Source of the DNA: Neofusicoccum parvum
Lineage: Eukaryota; Ascomycota; Dothideomycetes; Botryosphaeriales; Botryosphaeriaceae
Assembly (NCBI GenBank): GCA_020912385.1
Contig: CP087218.1
Span: forward strand, 1,946,665-2,010,664
Reading direction: 5' to 3'
DNA: 64,000 nt
The notes beneath the pieces were generated by a model. That model saw nothing but the letters and a program-made list of their open reading frames with translations, was not told the origin of the DNA and made no database searches. Shown one piece after another: positions 24,981-36,088 of this stretch; position 1 is the first letter of the stretch, and the number at the start of each line of letters is the position of its first letter. The position numbers and the translations under genes were made by a program.

Positions 24981-26799
24981 TCCAGGGCCTGTAAATAATT
25001 TCAGCTGTAGACCTTTCAAACACTTCACTACTCGGACAACACACCCCTTGACCTAAAACTAAATCCCAATTCATACCCCATAACTTTCACGACAAAGTGG
25101 ATCCATGGACATGCTGCTTCCCGATTTCGCAAAAATGGTAGCCAGGCCGAACGTTTTATCTTCCGCGACGTGCCTTCAGCGCGGGCCCTCCAACGCGCGC
25201 CAATCATCGAGACAGCTTCGGCTAACGTTCCTGTCAACCAGCAGACTGGAGCAGTGTAGTCATATTCGATCTTGGACGAGCCGATAAGCTCTGGTGATAC
25301 CTGGAGAGATGTGTTATTGATGCATAAGGCAAAGCCACCTTCTGGAGGTTCACATGATAATCTGAGCGTCACTGTCAGGTAAGGTATTGCATACAGCCTT
25401 GATTGATGAGGTAGTCGTGACTAATGTTTGTTTAGCTACGGGGTTCTATTCCTGGACTTACTTCTTGGGGCCTCGATTCACAACAACATGTTCAGGCTCA
25501 ACAATGGTAGAGCGGACAACGTTGACGAAGCTCTGAGCGACGTAACCTTCAACTTCCGGGACACGGATCGAGGGTTGGATCTCGACTTGATGATGGGGGA
25601 GAAGGATTCAAGGAGAATAGATGAGGGAGAAACGCAGAAAAAAAGTTCAGGGGTCGGTATGCAGCACCTCGTAAGACTAAAATCTGCAGTGACTCCAGCA
25701 AAGAGTGTGGCAAGGAAAAACACCTACACTGGAGCAGGCGCTATCATCCAGAGAACGGTCACTTCTTGCCTGCTCAGCAAAATCGACGTATGGGATTTAT
25801 TGTGGTCAATTGAGAAGTATACGCCAAATGTTGCAGGGTCGCGGTTGGTCCTGTAGCTTCTAAGTGGATTAGGTTGTAGGATCGCGCGGTGGACGTGTGG
25901 CGGGCGGGAACGGGGCCACCGAGCGCACCAAGTGCAATAGATCCGAATACTGTGGCCGCGAGACACGTGCAAGTGTGTAGGTAGCAATAGCGGAGGGTAG
26001 TTTCGGCGCTCGCTCTCGATGTTCAGCGCACTTTGGATGAGACGGAGCTGGCGGACCTCGTCGCGGATGTCGGCACAATTTTGCTGGCGCTTTCTAGCGT
26101 TGAACCCGCCCATAAGAGACTCTGTTCGCCGATATTCGTCTGCGACGCCACCGTTATGTTCTCATTGCTCTGTTCTATTCTAGCCCCTACTCGGGAGGGG
26201 TACTGAGAGCAGCCTCTTGACGTCACGTGAGCCGCGTGATCCGGGTGGATCTTTCTTTACGGCGGGTTCCCGTCGCCTGTCTGGCTTCTTGTCCACCCGT
26301 TCTTGTCCCTAGGACGGCTGTGCCTTAACATGGATCCTTAGAGGCAGAGGCCCGCCGTTAGAACTCGTAGTCGTGTACCAGTATAAAGAATATCATTGGT
26401 TCGGAGCTCGGAACGACCCACCTAACCGGAACTTCTTTGCTCGGACGAAGCAATCTATCACCTCTGCTAAAGATTATGGTGTAGACCACTATAGCTAGGA
26501 GGGAAATGATCTATATATATGAGGGGAAGGCGCAATGACCACGGCGGACAATGTGAGGGCCCGAAAGTCCGAAGTACCCACTTTAGACCACAACACGAAG
26601 TTGTGGCGTACAAACTTCGGCCGAATACTTTCACTCGGCTTATTCATTTTCAAGACCAAATGCTTCAGCGTGCATTGCTACGCCTTGCTTCAATGAAGAT
26701 AAATAAGATACGTTTCTCTCCCGTTGCGTCCCTTCGAATAGTATGCACAGAACACCTACTTTCTTCACCATAATTTCATCATCGAACGACCACTCTAAC
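24981..26799. other. Intergenic stretch, 1.8 kb, with a possible LTR remnant
   Basis: Between two plus-strand monooxygenase genes. A 30-base stretch near 26331-26361 matches the 3' end of the retroelement LTR at 48.8 kb (separate entry). A minus-strand frame at 25724-26113 starts with a helical, charged segment but ends without a recognisable domain and is not called as a gene. The plus-strand frame at 25428-25856 is equally unsupported. Confidence 0.4.
26331..26361 (+). repeat. Diverged LTR 3' end, likely solo remnant
   Basis: The stretch reads like the last 30 bases of the LTR ending at 48845, with about two mismatches (shared core GAGGCAGAGGCCCGCCGTTA). Upstream similarity is weaker. It suggests an old copy of the same retroelement family inserted between the two monooxygenase genes. 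Confidence 0.5.
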
Positions 26800-28302
26800 A
26801 TGTCTCATCAAGATTACGCCACCGTAGTCATTGTCGGCGGTGGTATTGCCGGCATGACTCTGGCCAAAGTCTTAGAGCAGTGCGGTATATCCTATGCCCT
26901 CTGGGAAGCTCGAGATGCGATTGTTTTCGCAGGGGGCGCTAGTGTTGGCCTGTTGCCCAATGGGCTGCGCATTCTGGATCAGATCGGCGTTGCTGAGCAG
27001 GTTGAGCAGTTTGCAGCGCCGCATGATTTGTGGGAACTTCGCGATGCCAACGGCAATCTGCTTAACTCTCTGACAGGAATGCGACGGTTTAAAGAAGAGT
27101 GAGCACCTCTTAGAACCTTTGTACTATGATGCTAACAAAGCCTAATCCAAAGATTGGGATACACCGACTTCTTTGTGGAACGACAGCACGTTCTGGAGAT
27201 TCTCTACGAGACTTTGACAGACAAGTCGAGGATCCATACATCGAAAAGGGTATCATCGGTGGAGAGTTTCTCTACACATGCAGTTGTCACTGCCAACGAT
27301 GGGAGCAAAATCAGCTGCGAATTTGTGATTGGGGCCGATGGTGTTCGGAGTGCTGTCCGTCGTTCAATCGAAGCAGCTTTGCCCAATCTGGTCAAGGATC
27401 CTCGCAGTAAGTGAATCGACTCTCCAAGAAGCAATACAACACTGACTATTCTGAAGACTTTGGCTCTACATACAACTGTGTATTCGGCGTTTCAAAGCCT
27501 GTGGAGGGTCTTCGTGCTGGTCGAAATTTCAGGATTTTCCGGCCAGACGTGTCGGTGTTGGTGTTTTCCGGCAAGGATGGAATTCTTTTCTGGTTCCTAT
27601 TCGAGGACCGCAAGAGTCTTACTGAGTTCAAGAACATCCCGAGATATTCGGACGAGGACGCAGAGCTGCTTGCCAACAAAGTGGCCGACGTGACTGTTTC
27701 CGATGGCGTGGTCTTCTCGGACGTTTTCCGGAGCAGAGAATTCATGTTCATGACTGCTTTGGAAGAAGGCATCGCCGAAAACTGGTTCTCTGGAAGAATG
27801 GTTTTGGTTGGAGATTCTGCACACAAGGTATAACTCCTCTTCTCACGCACCTTTTAAACGAGCTGTTGTTGACGACAATTAGATGACACCGCACGCCGCA
27901 ATGGGTGCTAACCAAGCGATGGAGTCTTCAGTATGCCTGGTCAACCGCCTGCTCGAGCTCCGCAATCATCTCGGGGGCACACTTCCCCGTGGTATTCCAC
28001 TCTCGGAGCTTGAAAAGTGCTTCGAGAAGTACTACAAGAAACGCCTCGGCCGAGCTTCTGCTTTCAAGCAAGTCGCGCATAAGGTATGCCGATCCCAGCT
28101 CATGGTTAGCCCCGAAGATGAGGCTTATGTTCGCAATCTACCGAACCTGGCCGATGACACCTGGATTGCGGGTTTTTTGGACCTCTTGGTAGAGGCTGAA
28201 AAGCTTGAGAACTGGAGCCGAGAGAGCCAGCGTGTGAGGAATTACAGTGAATGGGTAGAGCAAATGAGAGCGGCTAATACTGAGAAAGCGTCTCAATTGT
28301 AG
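26800..28302 (+). CDS. FAD-dependent monooxygenase 2 (PaxM/epoxidase-like group)
   Basis: Four exons (26800-27098, 27153-27406, 27457-27827, 27883-28302) encode 447 residues; introns are 54, 50 and 55 bp. The N-terminus has VVIVGGGIAGMTLA, followed by the ASVGLLPNGLRILDQIG segment that is characteristic of fungal PaxM-like monooxygenases from meroterpenoid and indole-diterpene clusters, several of which epoxidise prenyl chains. The DG motif (VIGADGVRSAV) and the GD motif (LVGDSAHK) are present. The GD motif is split by the third intron. No prenyltransferase or terpene cyclase lies in the window, so an epoxidase role cannot be assumed. It neighbours the arylamine N-acetyltransferase gene, convergently, with only 129 bp between stops. 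Confidence 0.88.
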
Positions 28303-28431
28303 AGGTTAAAGGGTAGAGCCAAGGGGAGCGGCAAGCGAGGTTAGACGAGAGGAGTTGCGGTGTAGCTAACGTATCTGTCGATCGTTTATACAGGAAATAG
28401 ATTCATCGTGCACACCGTGGATTCTTGTGTT

Positions 28432-29421
28432 TTAGTTAGGGAGCAACTCTGAAACTCTCCCCTTAATACCGGCCTGCTGCTCCTCCGTGAATGACATTCC
28501 GAACCAATCCTTCAGGACATTCAAACGCTCGGACTCCGACCTGCATGATTTGACCACACGAGTCTTACCGCCGAGGTTCTCTTTCAAGTCACCACCGACG
28601 AGCATCAGCTTGCCGTAGATCTCTAATGTCCCGTCCCCGTTATCCCTGCGAAGGAACTTGACCACGAACGGCGTTACAGTCTGAAAGCTGTCAGGAGCGG
28701 TGCTGGTATAGAAGTTCATCACTTCAAAGTCGCTGTGAATAAATTCCGTTTCCGTGAAGCAGCAAAACGAGTTCCACGGCTGCTCCGGTGCGTTGCGATA
28801 TTGGTAGATCCAAACTTTCGGTCTCTGTGCGTTTGTGTTGGTTTCGTTGTCGATGCTCGCGTAGTCGAAGCGGATCTCCTGCGGACCGAGGTTCTGCGTG
28901 ATGTGGTGTTTGACGAGCGGCATGGGCTGCCTCATTCCGTCGCCGCCGAAACCAACATCGGTTACCCATTTAGCGCCGTCGAGGAGAGTGACAATATTGA
29001 CCACATGTCTCCTGCTACGTGTCAGATAGTGGCGTTGCTGTTGGTTGGATACGTACCATCCAAGGTATTCACCGACCGGGATACCGTCGCTACGAGCCCT
29101 TGGCCGTGCGCCAGTCAGGTATACCTGGAATCCAAGAGCTCGCAGCACGCTGTTGAAGAAGATGCTATGTTCCATGCAGTAACCACCACGTCCATTCGCT
29201 AGGAACTTCTCAAGAAGGACGTGTACGTCAAGAGAGATATTGACGTCCTTCGCATAGTGCAAGGATAGATTTTCGTATGGTACGGTAGAGATATGATGAG
29301 TGTGCAGCGCCATCAGCAGTTTAATGTCTGGTGAAGGCTTCTGTTCCGTCCGAAAGGTCTGAGGAAGCCCAATGTAATTGAAATAGCGCTCAAGCTCTCC
29401 CGAGGTTAGAAGTGAGCCCAT
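28432..29421 (-). CDS. Arylamine N-acetyltransferase
   Basis: Two exons on the minus strand (29421-29057 and 29011-28432) encode 314 residues. The 45-bp intron is in frame and open, but removing it joins GW to RHVVNIV as in the family. The Cys-His-Asp triad is Cys82 (GRGGYCMEHS), His124 and Asp140 (WVTDVGFGG). These enzymes transfer an acyl group from acyl-CoA to aromatic amines or hydrazines. In Fusarium a homologue uses malonyl-CoA to detoxify 2-aminophenol derived from plant benzoxazolinones. The acyl donor here cannot be decided from sequence. Neighbours (two FAD monooxygenases, GNAT, HD hydratase) suit an aromatic-amine detoxification or tailoring role, which is inference. The protein is cytosolic, with no signal peptide. 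Confidence 0.92.
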   Translation of the reverse strand: MGSLLTSGELERYFNYIGLPQTFRTEQKPSPDIKLLMALHTHHISTVPYENLSLHYAKDVNISLDVHVLLEKFLANGRGGYCMEHSIFFNSVLRALGFQVYLTGARPRARSDGIPVGEYLGWYVSNQQQRHYLTRSRRHVVNIVTLLDGAKWVTDVGFGGDGMRQPMPLVKHHITQNLGPQEIRFDYASIDNETNTNAQRPKVWIYQYRNAPEQPWNSFCCFTETEFIHSDFEVMNFYTSTAPDSFQTVTPFVVKFLRRDNGDGTLEIYGKLMLVGGDLKENLGGKTRVVKSCRSESERLNVLKDWFGMSFTEEQQAGIKGRVSELLPN

Positions 29422-30276
29422 GTTGGACAGCGGGCAAAGAAAATTGCAGAGTACCGAGACTGCTCACAGGTGGGAGTATTTCGATATTCTTTAATGGAGA
29501 CGGGAGGGAGCGAGCAGTGGACAGATCAGTCACTTTCAACGAGGGGCTATGAGTCACACCAGAATGAACAGTCACGTCGATTCAATCCGCCTGCAGCCAC
29601 AATACGCGTTTTGCTAGCACTTTGGTAATGGATGAGGAGTCTTCTCGTTTACCGGATATAAAAGCTCCTATACCGGAATGTGTTCCTGCTTGGGTAGTAA
29701 GAGGGTTCAGCGAGCTTCAGTTGGATACCTTGCATCTTCGGACCTGGATCACACGGTAAAATACACAAGTGATCGGTTTCCCTGCAAGTAATTTTAAAAG
29801 CGAAGAAAACACCATTCGTCACGCAATCGCTATGCTCTTTGATTTGCGGAATTCATAACCCATGGAAGGGGATCCACAATACCCTGCAGGCTATACGAAT
29901 AAGCTGGGAAATCGAGATCGGAATAGACTCTCACTGGCCATTGCGCAATCTGCGACTGAGCCCGATGCGTCTAGATCGCGTGCACATACTCATTCAGGAT
30001 TAGGCTCTGGAATGGTTGCAGGTGGCTTTAAATGTCGCTCTTGGTAAGTGAGTTTGACGCTTACCTAATCAAATGCGCAGCATTCGCATGAACATACCGG
30101 ATTCGGTACTCGTGCGCCTAGCTCACTAGCAAGATACGGAAGACCGGAAAAAAACGGTATCGGTCTCGAGCCCGCCTAAAACGTTATCGGAAATTAACAG
30201 ATACTTAAGGTAGTGTTAAGGCAGACAAAAATATCAGAATTACTGTGTTCATTCTTTTCGTGCATCAGCCCTCCAA
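29422..30276. promoter_or_regulatory. Divergent intergenic region, 855 bp
   Basis: Promoter region shared by the N-acetyltransferase gene (leftwards) and the GNAT gene (rightwards). No coding sequence or defined element recognised. Confidence 0.35.
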
Positions 30277-31053
30277 ATGAGACTGCCGACTGGCCCTCTT
30301 GTCTTCCCCCTGCGGGCTGCGGCCCCATTGCGCAAGCCCCTACACGGAGTATACACGTCGCTTGTGCCCCTTCAGCCAACACATTCAGCTTCAATTTTCC
30401 AACACCTTGGCGGGAAAGCAAATGCTCACCGCTGGACATACATGTTCAACGAGCCCCTCCTGAAGCTCGATGACTGCAAAGCCGCCGTTGACGCCTGGAG
30501 TGCGGGGAAAGACCCACACTACTACGCCGTTCTTTCCGGAGCTGCGTCCGACCCATCGTCTGAGCCGGCTGGCGTCATGTCGTATCTCTCCGTTGTGCCG
30601 GATCACCGCAGGATCGAGATTGGCTGCATCATCTTTGGCGAACGATTGAAGCAGACGCGAGGGACCACCGAAGCCTCGTATCTTTTGCTCAAGCACGCCT
30701 TCGAAGATCTTGGCTATCTGAGGGTAGAGTGGAAAGCCGATGCGCTGAACAAGCCGAGTGCGATTGCGGCAGAGCGGCTTGGGTTTGTGTACGAGGGGAT
30801 CTTCAGGTTGGTTCATCTTCATCGCCTTGTAAGAGAGTCACGGTCTAATTAAAGAAGAAAACACATGATTGTGAAGGGTAGGCAGAGGGATACGATCTGG
30901 TTCAGCATGACGGATACAGAGTGGCCTACTGTGAAGGCTAATCTCGAGGCCTGGCTCCATGCAGGCAACTTTGATGACAGCGGGAAACAGCGTCAAGGAC
31001 TAAGAGATCTCAGCGCGCGAAGCAAGACCAACCCCACTGAGGAAAAAAGGTAG
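30277..31053 (+). CDS. GNAT-family N-acetyltransferase (RimJ/RimL type)
   Basis: Two exons, 30277-30806 and 30855-31053, joined by a 48-bp intron (GTTGGT...CTAATTAAAG), give 242 residues. The typical order is seen: a HRWTYM segment, a central GVMSYLSVVPDHRRIEIG beta strand region, then NKPSAIAAERLGFVYEG and, after the splice, HMIVKGRQRDTIWFSM. The last block is diagnostic of RimJ/RimL-like GNAT proteins that use acetyl-CoA. The splice acceptor is chosen to restore the HMIVKGR block. Substrate is unknown; homologues acetylate protein N-termini or small molecules. It runs divergently from the arylamine acetyltransferase gene, so two acyl transferases of unrelated folds share one promoter region. 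Confidence 0.82.
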
Positions 31054-31562
31054 CAGGTCAGACGAGTGGTTATGTTATGATTTAGCCCCGAGAGTGCGTT
31101 GTGGGAGCTCGCTTGATAACGCACTGACAAATTCGGTTGTGAGGTTGTAGGAAGAAGACCTGCGTCCATAGCGCTTGCCAAGCTACATTGATAAATAATC
31201 ATCCGTCTCGCACGGCAGAGCTAGCCCGTTATGGAGTATGTATGCGATAAAAGCTGGGTCAAAACATCAGCACTAGAGTAATCCGACTGCCGTGGTAGTA
31301 CGGCCGATTGATAAGCTCAGTTGGATTCTCGGAACCCCACCAATGCGGCTGCGGGCACCAACCGGAATTCGCCAATTCGTCGTTTCAAAGTGCATCCTGC
31401 TGACTACGGCTTTCGCGATCCCGCACGCCCCGATCATTTCAATCGGCTTAAATAGGATGCACCGACCGTAATGAACGGCTGGAACCTTTTGATCGGAGCA
31501 TCGTACAGTGATTTCCTCAACTTCACCGCGAAAGCACTCGACTATTGAACCCTTTCTCCTTT
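31054..31562. other. Intergenic stretch, 509 bp
   Basis: Promoter side of the HD-domain gene and 3' flank of the GNAT gene. Nothing further recognised. Confidence 0.4.
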
Positions 31563-32375
31563 ATGAAAATGACGCTACCGAAAGTTCTTCCGGATCTACC
31601 CTCCATTAGCCTGCAGGTTCCAGACTTCCCTGCAGCTGCAAAGGCTTTTCAATTTACGCGAGAGCACTGCGACGCTACAACCTACAATCACACAGCCCGG
31701 GCAGCCTATTGGGCTCTGATCCTGTCGAAGAAGCTGCCCGAGTTCAGGAAAAGCTCTGTGGACCTGGAGGTAGTGGTGGTCGGATGCATTCTCCACGACA
31801 TGGGCTGGGCGACATCGAAGGAGCTGCTCTCCAACGACAAGCGGTTCGAGGTTGACGGCGCAAACATTGCACGGGACTTCGTCCGCAAATTCTCCACGGA
31901 CAGCGACGCTTCCGACACACCAGATCTGGAAGGTTGGAGCGAAGCTCGGGCCCAGCGCATGTGGGACGGGATTGCGCTCCACACCACCCCGTCAATCGCA
32001 CGGTTCGCAGCACCTGAGGTTGCGCTCACGCACTTGGGAGTCATGGCCGACTTTGCTGGCCCGGGATTCGCGGAATCGGGCGGAGAACAGTTGATCACTT
32101 TGGAAGAATACCGCGCTGTTATGGAAGCTTTCCCGCGGGCTGGCTTCAACAGCGAAGGACTGAAAAAGATTGCATGTTGGCTCTGTCGCACGAAGGCCGA
32201 AACAACATTCGATAACTGGGTTAGTGGATTTGGACTCCGATACGGAACCGATGGGACAGGAGCTGGGAAGGAGGTGTATGCAAAGGCGTGGGAAAAAGGG
32301 CAAGCTATGAACTTTCTCCTATCCGGCCTCGACGCTCTTGACTCGCTTGATCATGAAAAGAAAACGAATTTGTGA
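31563..32375 (+). CDS. HD-domain hydrolase, cyanamide-hydratase-like
   Basis: A single exon encodes 270 residues from the ATG at 31563 (MKMTLPKVLP). The metal-binding HD signature is His43 (YNHTARA), His78-Asp79 (ILHDMGW), a further His in IALHTTPSI and an Asp in GVMADFAG. The order fits the HD superfamily; the sequence around the HD pair resembles the yeast Ddi2/Ddi3 and fungal cyanamide hydratase group, which hydrates cyanamide to urea. Other members act on unknown nitriles or isocyanides. No signal peptide. It ends the plus-strand run and converges with the PAL gene 1.5 kb away. Whether it belongs functionally with the monooxygenase/acetyltransferase set is not shown. Confidence 0.82.
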   Translation: MKMTLPKVLPDLPSISLQVPDFPAAAKAFQFTREHCDATTYNHTARAAYWALILSKKLPEFRKSSVDLEVVVVGCILHDMGWATSKELLSNDKRFEVDGANIARDFVRKFSTDSDASDTPDLEGWSEARAQRMWDGIALHTTPSIARFAAPEVALTHLGVMADFAGPGFAESGGEQLITLEEYRAVMEAFPRAGFNSEGLKKIACWLCRTKAETTFDNWVSGFGLRYGTDGTGAGKEVYAKAWEKGQAMNFLLSGLDALDSLDHEKKTNL

Positions 32376-33860
32376 CCAATGTTTCTGGCAGGAGGTGAGC
32401 TGATGTTGCTCTTTCCAATCTTTCTTTATATTTCTTCCAGCGCACAGATAGCAACTGTCGGGTCTAAGTAAATGGCTTATTGTCTTTGACGGCGGAGGTC
32501 AGCATACTGAATACATTGTCATTCATGGGCTGAATTCCTCTTCACTATTGACGTTGTCATAAAGTTTGGCCTCAATCTCTCTCTGTCTCTCTCCCTCTCT
32601 ATGCAATGTTTCCACTCTTCTCTCCGTGCTTTACATTCTGGCTTTCGATCCCTGCAATCTCCACGCTTCTCGCAATTCCCATAGCTTGCTCCAGCACAAC
32701 GAGTTGTCCATCCAAGTCAGGGAATGATACCTTCGGCTCCAGAAAGTATCACAATCACCAAACCACAGCTGGAATACGAAACCTAAACCCATTCCACAGT
32801 AGTTTGCCAGGGATATACAGGCCTTGGAGAGCTTGAGGAGAAATAAAGATGTAATATATTTTGCAATCAACGAGATGCGTAGGGCTCTAGGTCCATTACT
32901 ATAGTGTTTCGACCTAGGGTAGTTGAATTATCATTGGCCATAGACTTGACAACTACAAGGTACGAAAAGCAAGAAAGTCATGTTCAGCTCTAACGACTAT
33001 AGGTAGTAGAAGGACAAGATTTGTATGAATAGGCTAGCTAGCCGCCTTACCGATATCAAGAAAGGAGGCACAAATACATTCTTCCATCTACAATTGCGGT
33101 GGGATTTGGTAAGGCTAAGGAGCCCACGAATACTAACGAATAGATGACACTCTCATGTATTAAAGCGAGTTTCCTTAGCGACAGTGTCCATCCACGTCCA
33201 GGGGAGTCACCCTGATCCTGGAGTGCATCTCGATCTACGAAGTACACAATGCAAAGTCCAGCTCCAACTCCGGCCCTTCCGCACCGCCGAGCTTTTTCTC
33301 TCCACCCGCAACCAACTAACTTCCGAGCCACCCATGGTCCTTTCCAGAACGTTGGACTGGTGAAAATGCTTTCCATGACCCACCCGGGGCTTCGACTGGC
33401 TCTCCTTTGCTGTTGTAATTCAGTAACGAAAGAGGAAAGCTACCAGCAGCCTGTTAAATGTTTGAACCGGCCTTTATACCTAATATTAGCCGCTACCAGT
33501 CAAGCTACCGCCAATACCCGGCAACAGCCGTGCCTGTACATCCACTCGATGAACGCCATATTGCAATGGCCTCTCGCAGCAGGAGCAGCTCATTCTCATC
33601 ACAGCACTGCTGACTTCCGCTCGCGCCAAGACAAGTATGCCTGTTGCGTCGAGTTGAGTTCCTGGTTTGATGGTCACGCAACTGCGCGTAGAATGGTCCG
33701 TAGGTGATTTTTGTCTATCCGATAGTCTATATATGCCGATTGATATGACTCCTGCACAACATGGCCTTATATTGGAGCTTGAAAAGTGAATGCCGAGCTG
33801 AAATCACAAAGAAGCGGGGGAACGCCCAGAGTGTAAGAACACGAATCCCTGGCTTGCTGT
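32376..33860. other. Convergent intergenic stretch, 1.5 kb
   Basis: Between the HD-domain gene and the 3' end of the PAL gene. An open frame at 33249-33707 lacks intron signals and any domain and is not called. A short CT-rich run lies at 32575-32600. Nothing else recognised. Confidence 0.4.
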
Positions 33861-36088
33861 TCAGAAAATCCCGTTCTGGTTCAACGCCTCCATCACCGGC
33901 CGATGCAGTAGTCCCGCTCTTAAAGCCTCGTAGATCACGCTCACCTCGCTCCCAATAATCCGCCTCTCCTCTACCAGAAGAGACGGCTTCGGCGCGCCCT
34001 CTTCTGTCTTTACCACATAATTCGGGTACTCGACCAAGCCGCGATGAAACTTCACGCGCAGCTCTCCCCGCACGAAAGCGTACATCTTGCTCGCCGCACT
34101 GCCTAGATACTGCGGCGTGATGACCTCGTGCTGCGCGAACATTCGGTCTCTGAGCTGGGCGTACGTACGCTGCAGCGTCTGCGCGAGCTCTGCCTCGAGC
34201 TCATGGACGAGGGTCGAGGCACAGCCGACGCGGTACTGGAAGACGAGCACGGCGGCGCGGGCGGATTTCTCAGCGCGGGGAGCCAAATCCATGCTGGTGG
34301 AGGCGTTCCAGGTGTCCTTGAGCGCGTTCCAGACTTCGTTGAGGAGCTTTTCCGGGCCATCGGCGGCGGCTGAGTCCTTGGCGCGGTCGAGGGCAGCGGT
34401 GGCGGCGACGGTGAAGAGGGGGTAGGCTTCGGCGAGGAACTCGGCCTGCAGGACGCGCAGGTCGAGGGCTTGGCAAAGAGCGAAGAGGTAGGCGGCGCAC
34501 ATTTGGCTCAGCACTTCTATGCTTTGGAGGGTGTAGCGCGCGGAGATGAGGGCGAGGGAGTTGACGGCTTGGTTGTGGAGCTCGGCGCTTTGAACATGGC
34601 TGCTGACGGGGTTGGCCAGATAGCCCAGCTCAGACATGTACGCTGCCAGGTTGATGTCGATGCCCTTGCAGGCGAAACTCAGGCTAGGATCGTCCGCAGC
34701 GAGGTTGGGAGGGAGGCCCCTGTTAAGGTTTGAGTTGATGAGCTCAACTCCCTGTGCAAAGAGGAGCTTGCCGAGCATCTGAATAGAAGTTCGGACCTTC
34801 TCCATGGCGGACGTGATAGACGCGGCTTGGAAGTTACCGCCGTGATAGATGGTATCGGCTTCGGCGTCTATGAGGGGGTTGTCTGTGGTGGAGTTCAACT
34901 CGACAGAGATCTGCTCATTGGCCAGAAGAAGATCTTCAAGCTGTGGCCCAATCCATTGCGAAGAGGTGCGCAGCGGGTATCGGTCTTGGCAAAGGCCAGA
35001 GATATGCATGTCCTTCTGGCCCTGGGCTTCGAGACCGGAAGCAAGACGTGAGCCTTGGAGAAAGCCATGGATGTTGGCGGCGGCCTCGACTTGGCCCCGA
35101 TGCGGCCTGACATTGGCGATGAAAGGGCTGAAGGACTCTGCGGTGCCGCAAAGAGCCTCCACACCCATGGCTGTTAGTGCCTGGGTCAGGAGCGCGAGGT
35201 GATTGGCCTCATAGATCGCCAATGATGCGGCTGAGACGGAAGCCGCCGTGCCGTTCAAAAGACCCAGGCCCTCCTTGGCAGCAAGGACGACTGGACGAAG
35301 ATTGTAGGACTTTAGCGCTTCACTGGCGGACATTATGACGGGAGGATTTCCTCCAACTCGCACGAAAATGTCAGGACTGCCCTCTAGCGCACCGGCGACG
35401 TAGGCGAGTGGCTGCAAGTCTCCAGATGCGGAAATACTGCCACGCAAGGGGATGACGGGCGTAATGTCGTGGTGTAGAAAAGCCATGATGGCCTCGATAA
35501 CCGGGAGAGATACAGCCGAGTGGCCGCGAATGATGCTGTTCACGCGCGAGACCATCAACCCCTTCACCCAAGAAGTGGGCATGGATAGAGAGCCGAAGTC
35601 CTCGGGCTGGCGGAGGGCAGCTTGGTTAGGGCCGAGCAGTGACCTGGCTGTGTCATTGATGGTCAGGACTCCGCTCTGCTGATGCTGGACGAGGGCCTGC
35701 TGAAGAGAGTAGACATCGTCGGTACGAACGTCGGCGCTTCCGCCATAGCCCGTGTTCACCCCTGCGCCCATATTAGCATATTCAAATTGGTGTGCTGCGG
35801 GATGGGCTTACCGTAGACGAGGTCGCCTCGGCCTAAGTGACGCTTGAGCATCTCGACACTCTTGTCGATGCGGTTGATGATGCTCGGGCTCTTGTCCAGC
35901 ACAGGCTGAGAGCCATGCTTGGCGACAGCGACAAGCTGAGCGATGGTCAGGGACTGGCCATCCAGCACAATGGTGGAGCCGCCACTGAGCTTGTCGGCCT
36001 GCAGACACGACCAGGAAGTGTGGGTGGAGCGGGCATGGGCGGCGGCGGCCATGGCAGCGAGGTCTGCGGGGATTCTGTGGTCGCCCAT
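33861..36088 (-). CDS. PAL: Phenylalanine ammonia-lyase (aromatic amino acid lyase)
   Basis: Two exons on the minus strand (36088-35812 and 35761-33861), joined by a 50-bp intron (GTAAGC...GCTAAT...GCAG), encode 725 residues, the usual length of fungal PAL. The MIO cofactor precursor Ala204-Ser205-Gly206 sits in GSISASGDLQPLAY. The catalytic Tyr loop is the VNTGYGGSADVRT segment. GSADVRT and the long helical C-terminal shielding region place it with fungal PAL rather than bacterial histidase. The enzyme releases ammonia from L-phenylalanine to form trans-cinnamate in the cytosol. Neighbours UbiX and UbiD, 2.6 and 6.7 kb away, supply the cofactor and enzyme for cinnamate decarboxylation. Phe versus Tyr preference cannot be fixed by eye. 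No lesions seen. Confidence 0.92.

Noticed and set aside
25724..26113. Minus-strand 129-codon frame with a charged helical start
   Set aside because: No domain, no clear intron to continue it, and antisense frames are equally open.
33249..33707. Plus-strand 152-codon frame between the HD gene and PAL
   Set aside because: Composition and content look random; no domain or splice signals.
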